Below are positions 1 to 5,122 of a DNA stretch of 6,150 nt, piece by piece (the first letter of the stretch is position 1; each line of letters begins with the position of its first letter). This DNA comes from Anaerotignum sp. (lineage in GTDB: Bacteria; Bacillota; Clostridia; Lachnospirales; Anaerotignaceae), in assembly GCA_017442465.1 (NCBI GenBank), contig JAFRZQ010000411.1:1-6150 (forward strand), read 5' to 3'. A program made the position numbers and the translations under genes. The notes beneath the pieces are model-generated. The model was not told the DNA's origin, did not search any database, and saw only the letters and a list, made by a program, of their open reading frames with translations.

Positions 1-651
1 GAAGCCGCTGATATCTGCCGGAATGCACTCCCCATCGAACCTTATCACGAACCTTTGCACCAGCAGCTGATGCAGGCACTTCTGGATCTGGGCGATCAGA
101 AAGGTGCCGTTCAGGTATATGATGCACTGAGTCAGCGGCTGTTCAACGATTTCGGTATCAATCCCAACGCCGATACCCGCGCCCTTTACCGCACCGCCAC
201 TCAGGTCATTGCCGACCAGACCCTTCCCCTGGATGTGGTTCTGGAACAGGTGCAGGAAAACGATGCACCCGCCGGGGCACTGGAATGCGAATATGATTTC
301 TTTAAGATCCTGTGTTTTGCCGAAGCCCGGGCAATGCTGCGCAGCGGCAAAGCCACCCATATCGCCCTTTTTTCCCTGACCGGGAACAATGGCGAACCCC
401 TCGCAAAACGCAGTCTGGAACGGACCATGGATAACATGGGGGAACATATCCGGATGAACCTGCGCCGGGGCGACGCATTCACCCGCTGCTCTTCTTCCCA
501 GTTCATTCTGCTTTTGCCTCAGGCAAACTATGAAAACAGCTGTATGGTTTCCAGAAGGGTCATCAGCGCGTTCCACCGCAAATATCCCCATTCCCCTGCC
601 AATGTGCTGTTTATGGTACAGCCCCTGTCTCCTGATGGGCTGGACAGATAA
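1..651 (+). CDS. BTAD (SARP-like) transcriptional regulator with a C-terminal degenerate GGDEF domain, 5' partial
   Basis: The frame is open from base 1, so the N-terminus lies outside the window; 216 residues are visible. Visible residues 1-75 fit the bacterial transcriptional activator domain (BTAD), a helical TPR-like fold: EPYHEPLHQQLMQALLDLG, then AVQVYDAL, and the typical FGINPNADTRALY end. In this family an OmpR-like DNA-binding domain normally precedes BTAD. Residues about 96-205 resemble a GGDEF domain (FFKILCFAEARAML, then LRRGDAFTR, FILLLPQANYE and a final helix). The signature GGDEF is replaced by SSSQF (164-168), so cyclase activity is not expected. The inhibitory-site pattern RxxD is kept as RRGD (155-158), five residues before it. 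The TTG codon at 55 is internal, not a start. The gene is convergent with the sortase and adhesin genes. It is probably their activator, which is inference from context and from the shared promoter repeats. The BTAD call is firm; the GGDEF-like call is good but made by eye. Confidence 0.85.
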   Translation, partial: EAADICRNALPIEPYHEPLHQQLMQALLDLGDQKGAVQVYDALSQRLFNDFGINPNADTRALYRTATQVIADQTLPLDVVLEQVQENDAPAGALECEYDFFKILCFAEARAMLRSGKATHIALFSLTGNNGEPLAKRSLERTMDNMGEHIRMNLRRGDAFTRCSSSQFILLLPQANYENSCMVSRRVISAFHRKYPHSPANVLFMVQPLSPDGLDR

Positions 652-663
652 ACTGCTCTTTTC

Positions 664-688
664 GCACCTCTTTTGAGGTGCTTTTTTT
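664..688 (+). terminator. Rho-independent terminator of the regulator gene
   Basis: A perfect 7-bp stem (GCACCTC / GAGGTGC) with a TTTT loop is followed by seven T residues. It starts 12 bases after the regulator stop codon. The T-tract overlaps the last bases of the convergent sortase gene, including its stop codon. On the minus strand the hairpin has no following T-tract, so it is a proper terminator only for the plus-strand gene. Confidence 0.9.
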
Positions 689-1466
689 ATTCCGCAGTCC
701 CCTCAAATCTGGCCTGTACCACCCAGCGCAGGTTATTGTGCCCTACGGAAGTGCAGGTGGAAAGGGTCAGTATCTTTTCTTCTGTAGTGGGCACAACGCC
801 TGTATCGATCACAGAGGATGTCAGGCAGTGTTCCAGAAAAGCCTCTTTGCTTTCTTCGCCGGAAAAGCCCACCTGATAGGTCCTGCTGCCGATATTGGCT
901 TCGTATGCCGCAAAAATTTCATAACGATGGACGCCATTGTCGTCCACGATATATACATAGGGATGATCTTCCCAATGTTCCAAAGTCGTATATTTCCCCA
1001 GAGAACCAAACATGGAACCATTGTTCATGCGGTGTCCGTAAATGACTGTATGGTAGTCGCTCAGGTCGGAACTGCTGGTTTTTTCCAGGAAGATGGAGCC
1101 GGCACTGTTATATTTTCTGTCCCATGTGTGCTCCAGATAATACTGATTGTCTTCCCCATCCATCAGGGGATACTCCAGCTGGGTATCCGGGATGACGATC
1201 CACCCCAGTACATCAGGGTTTACTTCCCGCAGCGCCGCCAGGTCAGTCTCTTTCAGCTCTGCCATATGGGAGTCCTCTGCAAAGATACCCTCTTCTGCAG
1301 TTTCTTCCTGTTCCGCTTTCTGTTTTTCCGCTTCCGCCTTTGCCATTTCTTCTGCCGCCTTCTGGGCTTCCAGATTGCGCTGTACCTCCAGACGGCTGTA
1401 TGCAAACATCCCCGCAGAGCCGATAAACACCAGCGCCAGAAGGATCGTTATGATTTTTCCTTTCAT
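687..1466 (-). CDS. srtB: Class B sortase
   Basis: This is a membrane-anchored transpeptidase of 259 residues. It cleaves wall-sorting signals of surface proteins and joins them to peptidoglycan or to another protein. Residues about 5-23 form an N-terminal membrane anchor. A charged, Ala/Glu/Lys-rich probable coiled-coil linker (about 25-60) follows, then the sortase barrel beginning at VLGWIVIPDT. The catalytic triad is visible: His145 in YGHRMNNGSMF, Cys238 in LTLSTC and Arg247 in NNLRW. The YGH-R-NNGSMFG and TLSTC motifs are those of class B. The start at 1466 is chosen because GGGGG sits 8 bases upstream of that ATG; an in-frame ATG at 1499 has no ribosome binding site. Both neighbouring surface proteins carry PKT(N/G) sorting signals and are likely substrates (inference). 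The gene has its own promoter and shares a repeat element with the adhesin promoter. No separate minus-strand terminator is seen before the window turns into the convergent regulator. Confidence 0.95.
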   Translation of the reverse strand: MKGKIITILLALVFIGSAGMFAYSRLEVQRNLEAQKAAEEMAKAEAEKQKAEQEETAEEGIFAEDSHMAELKETDLAALREVNPDVLGWIVIPDTQLEYPLMDGEDNQYYLEHTWDRKYNSAGSIFLEKTSSSDLSDYHTVIYGHRMNNGSMFGSLGKYTTLEHWEDHPYVYIVDDNGVHRYEIFAAYEANIGSRTYQVGFSGEESKEAFLEHCLTSSVIDTGVVPTTEEKILTLSTCTSVGHNNLRWVVQARFEGTAE

Positions 1467-1474
1467 ATTCGTAA

Positions 1475-1481
1475 CCCCCTT
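1475..1481 (-). promoter_or_regulatory. Ribosome binding site of the sortase gene
   Basis: AAGGGGG on the minus strand ends 8 bases before the ATG at 1466. It decides the start codon in favour of 1466 over the in-frame ATG at 1499, which has no purine-rich site in front of it. Confidence 0.8.
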
Positions 1482-1507
1482 TTCGGGCAATTTTTTCATT
1501 CTATAGC

Positions 1508-1533
1508 CCTATAATAACAGGTAACGGTTACAA
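1508..1533 (-). promoter_or_regulatory. Candidate promoter of the sortase gene
   Basis: Reading the minus strand, TATTAT (1511-1516) is a good -10 candidate; TATAGG (1508-1513) overlaps it. There is no convincing -35 box 17 bases upstream of either. The nearest match, TTGTAA (1528-1533), is only 11 or 14 bases away. A poor -35 with direct repeats in its place is what an activator-dependent promoter looks like. The leader from here to the ATG is short (about 40 bases) and shows no riboswitch. Confidence 0.5.
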
Positions 1534-1543
1534 AAAGGGTTAC
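1526..1543 (-). promoter_or_regulatory. Direct-repeat element GTAACC-N6-GTAACC (candidate activator operator), sortase promoter
   Basis: On the minus strand two GTAACC boxes (1538-1543 and 1526-1531) stand 12 bp apart, separated by CTTTTT. The downstream box ends 9 bases before TATTAT. A related GTTACC (1520-1525) follows immediately. The same 18-bp element, 16 of 18 bases identical, sits in the adhesin promoter at 5015-5032. SARP-family activators are known to bind short direct repeats about one helical turn apart, just upstream of the -10. That the adjacent BTAD regulator binds here is inference. Confidence 0.6.
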
Positions 1544-1585
1544 TTTCTTAAAAAATGACGCAGAAATCCGAAAAATCTGTACCTT

Positions 1586-1618
1586 AAAAAGGAACCGGGA
1601 GGAAGTCCTCCCAGCTCC
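1586..1618 (-). terminator. Rho-independent terminator of the thioester adhesin gene
   Basis: On the minus strand a 12-bp stem (GGAGCTGGGAGG paired with CCTCCCGGTTCC, two G-T pairs), a 4-base loop and five T residues follow the adhesin stop codon by about 40 bases. It separates adhesin transcription from the sortase promoter just downstream, so the two genes are probably independent units. Confidence 0.9.
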
Positions 1619-1659
1619 AAAAAGTGGTTTTTGCGTTTCTTTGTCAGTTGTTTTCTGCG

Positions 1660-4600
1660 TTATTTTCTGCGTTTTCTGCCGAACAGACCAGCCAGACCGA
1701 TACCGGAGAAGCCGCTCAGTGCCAGCCACAGTGCGGATGTATCGTTTGTTTTGGGAACATCGTCCAGAATAATGTCTGCCAGAGGGATATCAACTTCGGG
1801 CAGTTCTGCCAGAGGAACATCTCCGTCGTCGATGATGTATTCTTCTGTGTATTCGTTGCCGCCATCTTTATCCTTATCTTTTTCTTCGTCTTTCTTTTCT
1901 TCCTTTTCTTTCTTTTTATTAGTGTTGTCGTTGTACTTGAATTCTTCTTTATACTCTTCGTTCCACTCGCTACCGTGTTCTGTTACAGTCACTGTGGTGA
2001 TTTCCATCAGAGCTACTACTTCTTCATTGATCGCTGTGTCAGTTGTCTGTGTTACTTTCTTATCCTGTCTGGATCTGCTGCTGCTGCCGGAGCTGCTGTT
2101 TCTTGTTGCTGTTTCGTCTGTTACATCAAACGTCATGCTAACATCCAGTGCCACGGAGTGAGAACCTTCGCCAACGCCTACGAATGTCTGAGATGCTGTA
2201 TAGCTGGGTACGCCATTCACAGTTGCTGTGTACAGATATACACCCTGTTTCAGATGCTGTGTGCCATCCAGGCTCAGGTTGATGCTCAGGTTTTCCTGCA
2301 GCTGCAGGTTGTTCATTGTATAAGTTGTGTTACCCTTACCATCCTGTGTGCCGTTTGCTGCTGTCAGATCCATTCTGCCAACTTCAGTATTGCCCTGTGT
2401 TACCACTACTGCCAGCTGGTCATTGTCTGTAGGAACGATGGCTACTGTGAAGCTAACCCCTACGTTGTACACATCGTTATCTGCATTATTATCATTGTTG
2501 CGTGCATCTTCCGTTTTTTCACCAACGGTGATCTGAGAACCGATGATATCGCTTACATCCAGGATATTTGTAGGTTTTTCTGCGGGAGCAGTCTTGCTCA
2601 GCAGTGCTGCATACAGATCCTGAATATTTTTGATCTGCGCCGCAGTGATATTTCCATCGAATCTCGCTCTTACAACGTCTTCGTGTACGCGTCTGTTACC
2701 GTCATTGTTACCATAATTCCAGATGGCTGCCTGTGTTGCTGTCAGTGCCTGACCTTCTGTCAGAGTTGCCGCTCTTTCTGCGGACCAGCCGTGTTCTTCT
2801 ACCAGCATTCTGCGGATCTCAGTGATGCTGCCTGTGCCGGAAGCTGTGCCCCAGAAGCCATTCAGCGCAATGGCACGGATGTGTGCTTCTGCATCCGCAA
2901 CAGAGCTGCCCTGATAGTAACTCTGGTCTTCGATGTTACCGATTTCGTAAACTGTGCCTCTGTTGGCATTGGTTGCCAGGTCTACGCAGTAACCAAAGAA
3001 TGTATTGCCTGCGTCATCCTGCAGGATATAAATGCCATTGGACAGGTTGCCCCAGGAGCTGCCGTTATAGCGGTAAACATAGTAATCGCTGTCTGCTGCA
3101 TGACCAATATACTGGATCTTGCCGTCTGTTGTATTGTTTGCCGCCTTAGCAGTAGGGTCTGCATGCAGTTCATTGTTTGCAAAATTAGTGATCAGTGCCT
3201 GTACATCTGTAGGCAGGGATGCCATTGTCTGGCTGCCATGACCTGTGCCTTCTGTTACTTCGCTCATTTCACCAGTTACGATGCGAGGAGTGGATTCGAT
3301 CCATTCGCCGCTTACTGTTTTGCCTTCTGTGATGTCAGTTGTTGTGGTTGTTGTTGTGATATATTCTGTCTTTGTTGTGGTTGTTTCCAGAGTTTCTGTT
3401 GTTGTAACAGTTACAGTCTTTTTGCCCCAGATGTACTCACCGCCCCATGCGATCTCATCGCCTGCTGCGTTCTTTGTTACTGTGGATACGCTGTAACCTA
3501 CTACGTTACCATTTTCATCAACGATATCTTCTACTGTTGTGATGGTTGTTTTGCCTGTTGCTTCGTCTTTTACTTCGCTTGCAGCGGGTCTTTCAGGCAG
3601 GTCGATCGTTTCAACGGGCTCAGATGTTGTTGTTACGGGATCGCCTGTTTCCACTGTAGGGTCAATGGGGTTTGTGTCGTTTGCTTTTGTTTCAGTTACA
3701 ACTGTTGTTGTGGTAGTCGTTGTTGTTTCGTAACCAACCACATCGCCGTTTTTATTTGTAACGTCTTTTACATCTGTTTTAACATCTTCTTTTGTTTTCT
3801 TTGTGCCGATCACGTTGCCGTCATCGTCCGTTACATCCTCAGATGTTTCTTCGCCTTCTACTACACTGCTTTCCGGTCTGTCATCTGCCAGCAGGTCTTC
3901 GTAGAGTTCCTTTTCATCTACTTCTGCAGATTCGTTGTCTGTGCCGCCGGGTGTCAGTGTGATTGTGATATCACCAGCGTAACCGGGGTCGATCGGTGTA
4001 GATGTTGTTTCTGTATCAACAGAACCATCGTTGTTGAATTCACCCTTATCATCAACCAGAGTTTTTTCTTCGCCTTCGATGTAGTCATCCTTTTCCAGTT
4101 CGTCTCTGTCTTCGATATATTTATCTGTAACAGTTTCTGTTTCTGTTGTTGTTTCGTAACCATTGCTATAACCATATTCTTCCACTACACGGCCTTTGTC
4201 ATCTGTTACTGTTGTATGGCCGCTGGATTCATAGCCTTCCGTTTCTGTTGTTACGTCAGTTGTTTTGCCTTCTTCGAACTGAGAAGCTGCGCTGCCTTCC
4301 ACATAACCTGTTTCTGTATTGCCTTCTGCAGGTTTGTTTTCTTCAGAACCTTCGCCGCCTTCTGCAGGTTCAGCACCTTCGGAACCTTCGCCATCATCGC
4401 CGCCGTCAGTCTTAGGCTCTGTCTGTGTAGGTTCTGTGGTCGTTTCTTTATATTCTGTATCGGATTCTACAGTTGTTGTTTCGCCGCCTCTGTCATTCTC
4501 TTCTGTTGTTTCAGAAGCTGTTGTGGTTTCTGTTCTTTCTGTTTTTGTACCGTCAGCTTCTGTGGTTTCTGTTGTGGTTTCTGTTACAGAAGCACCGGCT

Positions 4601-4854
4601 TCATTTGTGGATTCGGATTTTGTTTCTTTTGTTTCGGAACCATCGTCACTCTTTGTAACTGTGATCGTTACTGTAGGTGCATTGCTGGATGCGTTCTGAC
4701 CGGATGTTTCCTGAGATGTGCCACCATTATCACCTGCAGGCGCAGATTCTTCTGCTAAAGCAGTTACAGGTGCCATGCTGACCACCATTGCTGCTGCCAT
4801 TGCCATTGCAAACATTCTCTGAGGTTTTGTTTTTGTTGTTGTAGTTTTTTTCAT
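1660..4854 (-). CDS. Wall-anchored Cys-Gln thioester-domain surface adhesin
   Basis: A secreted protein of 1064 residues. A signal peptide covers residues 1-34 (KK start, hydrophobic core AMAMAAAMVVSMAPV, cleavage after ALA). Residues about 35-545 are acidic and rich in Thr, Glu, Val and Asp, with Thr runs and loose repeats of the form DxxGxVVGY (near 215, 340, 365 and 443), probably disordered. A thioester domain follows (about 584-754), then a beta-rich domain (about 795-905) ending near QTFVGVGEG. A Ser/Arg linker and a Lys/Glu/Asp tract lead to VPKTN (1033-1037), a hydrophobic segment and RKRRK. The thioester partners would be Cys623 (GYCVD), the only cysteine in the protein, and Gln708 (TATQAAIW). 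In streptococcal relatives such as SfbI this bond captures host proteins covalently. The ATG at 4854 is chosen because AAGGAG lies 8 bases upstream; an in-frame GTG at 4863 overlaps that site. A c-di-GMP riboswitch lies in the leader. The target is unknown. Confidence 0.93.
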   Translation of the reverse strand: MKKTTTTKTKPQRMFAMAMAAAMVVSMAPVTALAEESAPAGDNGGTSQETSGQNASSNAPTVTITVTKSDDGSETKETKSESTNEAGASVTETTTETTEADGTKTERTETTTASETTEENDRGGETTTVESDTEYKETTTEPTQTEPKTDGGDDGEGSEGAEPAEGGEGSEENKPAEGNTETGYVEGSAASQFEEGKTTDVTTETEGYESSGHTTVTDDKGRVVEEYGYSNGYETTTETETVTDKYIEDRDELEKDDYIEGEEKTLVDDKGEFNNDGSVDTETTSTPIDPGYAGDITITLTPGGTDNESAEVDEKELYEDLLADDRPESSVVEGEETSEDVTDDDGNVIGTKKTKEDVKTDVKDVTNKNGDVVGYETTTTTTTTVVTETKANDTNPIDPTVETGDPVTTTSEPVETIDLPERPAASEVKDEATGKTTITTVEDIVDENGNVVGYSVSTVTKNAAGDEIAWGGEYIWGKKTVTVTTTETLETTTTKTEYITTTTTTTDITEGKTVSGEWIESTPRIVTGEMSEVTEGTGHGSQTMASLPTDVQALITNFANNELHADPTAKAANNTTDGKIQYIGHAADSDYYVYRYNGSSWGNLSNGIYILQDDAGNTFFGYCVDLATNANRGTVYEIGNIEDQSYYQGSSVADAEAHIRAIALNGFWGTASGTGSITEIRRMLVEEHGWSAERAATLTEGQALTATQAAIWNYGNNDGNRRVHEDVVRARFDGNITAAQIKNIQDLYAALLSKTAPAEKPTNILDVSDIIGSQITVGEKTEDARNNDNNADNDVYNVGVSFTVAIVPTDNDQLAVVVTQGNTEVGRMDLTAANGTQDGKGNTTYTMNNLQLQENLSINLSLDGTQHLKQGVYLYTATVNGVPSYTASQTFVGVGEGSHSVALDVSMTFDVTDETATRNSSSGSSSRSRQDKKVTQTTDTAINEEVVALMEITTVTVTEHGSEWNEEYKEEFKYNDNTNKKKEKEEKKDEEKDKDKDGGNEYTEEYIIDDGDVPLAELPEVDIPLADIILDDVPKTNDTSALWLALSGFSGIGLAGLFGRKRRK
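1744..1758 (-). other. Wall-sorting motif VPKTN of the adhesin
   Basis: These five codons encode VPKTN (residues 1033-1037), followed by Asp, a hydrophobic segment (ALWLALSGFSGIGLAGLF) and a basic end RKRRK. The layout is that of a sortase substrate. The terminal Asn instead of Gly recalls the NPQTN signal used by class B sortases such as S. aureus SrtB. The acidic stretch before it (VPLAELPEVDIPLADI) is matched loosely in the neighbouring Asp-Ala protein. Confidence 0.88.
2593..3105 (-). other. Thioester domain (TED/TQXA class) within the adhesin
   Basis: Residues about 584-754. Visible landmarks in order: a YYVYRYNG strand, ILQDDAGNTFFGYCVD with Cys623 (codon 2986-2988), the helix ending IALNGFWG, and the LTATQAAIWNYG motif with Gln708 (codon 2731-2733). 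The Cys and Gln are 85 residues apart. The GYC-VDL and TQxAIW motifs are those of class I bacterial thioester domains. Domain limits are estimated by eye. Confidence 0.92.
3220..4752 (-). other. Low-complexity Thr/Glu-rich N-terminal extension of the adhesin
   Basis: Residues about 35-545 of the mature adhesin consist largely of Thr, Glu, Asp, Val, Gly and Ser. There are runs of seven to eight Thr (near residues 375 and 517) and at least four loose copies of DxxGxVVGY followed by Thr-rich strands. No known folded domain is recognised. It could be a disordered or O-glycosylated spacer, or a row of small beta units; the sequence does not decide between these. Confidence 0.7.
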
Positions 4855-4862
4855 AAATCTCA

Positions 4863-4868
4863 CTCCTT
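4863..4868 (-). promoter_or_regulatory. Ribosome binding site of the adhesin gene
   Basis: AAGGAG on the minus strand lies 8 bases upstream of the ATG at 4854, ideal spacing. It overlaps the in-frame GTG at 4863, which rules that codon out as the start. It lies 14 bases after the 3' end of the riboswitch aptamer, close enough for translational control. Confidence 0.88.
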
Positions 4869-4882
4869 ATATATTTTAGAGT

Positions 4883-4971
4883 TCGAAATATGTGGTGGCC
4901 GGGCTGGCTTTGTTTGCACTTTAGCCCCCTTAGCTTTGCGTCCCGAGGTTTCCCTCGGTTTGCCATTTCAA
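4883..4971 (-). promoter_or_regulatory. Cyclic di-GMP-I riboswitch (GEMM-I aptamer) in the adhesin leader
   Basis: The minus strand shows the conserved core of class I c-di-GMP riboswitches. P1 closes as TTGAAAT (4965-4971) with ATTTCGA (4883-4889). GGCAAACC lies at 4957-4964, with G (not A) at the ligand-binding position, favouring c-di-GMP over cGAMP. A hairpin CCGAGG-GAAA-CCTCGG (4943-4958) has the GNRA tetraloop that docks on the second arm. The invariant GGACGCAAAGC lies at 4933-4943. The second arm is closed by GGGCT (4923-4927) and AGCCC (4901-4905), followed by GGCCACC, matching the GG-YY-ACC end of known aptamers. No intrinsic terminator lies between the aptamer and the start codon, so control is probably at translation initiation or RNA stability. 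The direction of the switch cannot be read with certainty. Confidence 0.92.
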
Positions 4972-4994
4972 TTATTTCAAAATAGTATTCCTTG

Positions 4995-5022
4995 TGTATA
5001 CCATACCACCTACAGGTTACAA
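4995..5022 (-). promoter_or_regulatory. Candidate promoter of the adhesin gene
   Basis: On the minus strand TTGTAA (5017-5022) and TATACA (4995-5000) are separated by 16 bases, a plausible sigma-A-type promoter. Transcription would start near 4988, about 17 bases before the riboswitch. An alternative -10, TATGGT (5000-5005), lies 9 bases after the downstream GTAACC box, the same distance as TATTAT in the sortase promoter. Confidence 0.55.
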
Positions 5023-5032
5023 AAGCGGTTAC
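5015..5032 (-). promoter_or_regulatory. Direct-repeat element GTAACC-N6-GTAACC (candidate activator operator), adhesin promoter
   Basis: On the minus strand two GTAACC boxes (5027-5032 and 5015-5020) lie 12 bp apart, separated by GCTTTT. The element overlaps the -35 region. It differs from the sortase copy (1526-1543) at two of 18 positions, both in the spacer, while the surrounding sequence differs freely. That pattern indicates a shared binding site rather than a recent duplication. Confidence 0.62.
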
Positions 5033-5048
5033 ATTTTCTATCTTTTCC

Positions 5049-5081
5049 AAAAAACAAGGCTAAGAATGTATCTTAGCCCTG
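5049..5081 (-). terminator. Rho-independent terminator of the Asp-Ala repeat protein gene
   Basis: On the minus strand a perfect 8-bp stem (GGCTAAGA / TCTTAGCC), extended to 11 bp by C-G, A-T and one G-T pair, encloses a 5-base loop and is followed by six T residues. It lies about 40 bases after the stop codon at 5123 and ends about 17 bases before the GTAACC repeats of the adhesin promoter. The adhesin is therefore transcribed separately. Confidence 0.92.
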
Positions 5082-5122
5082 CTTTTCTCTCTATTTTATG
5101 CAATTATCTGCAAATCGTTCCT

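Noticed and set aside
664..681. The regulator terminator hairpin as a bidirectional terminator for the sortase gene
   Set aside because: On the minus strand the stem is followed by GAAAAGAGC rather than a T-tract, so only plus-strand termination is supported.
1471..1476. A further GTAACC box on the plus strand in the sortase leader
   Set aside because: It is single, in the opposite orientation, and is simply the complement of bases overlapping the ribosome binding site; no partner box lies 12 bp away.
1467..1499. ATG at 1499 as an earlier sortase start
   Set aside because: No purine-rich site precedes it, and it would add 11 residues before the normal membrane anchor; GGGGG is placed correctly for 1466.
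678..1514. A 278-codon plus-strand open frame opposite the sortase gene
   Set aside because: It starts inside the regulator terminator and has no recognisable domain; the opposite strand encodes a sortase with all catalytic residues.
1624..4758. A 1044-codon open frame on the plus strand opposite the adhesin gene
   Set aside because: It is the antisense shadow of the low-complexity adhesin gene: very rich in Cys and Phe, no ribosome binding site, no domain, while the minus-strand protein has a signal peptide, thioester domain and sorting signal.
4855..4863. GTG at 4863 as an earlier adhesin start
   Set aside because: The codon overlaps the AAGGAG ribosome binding site; the ATG at 4854 has ideal spacing and gives a standard MKK signal peptide.
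4730..5050. A 106-codon minus-strand frame across the adhesin leader
   Set aside because: It runs through the riboswitch and the signal-peptide coding region in another frame, with residues that simply translate the aptamer.
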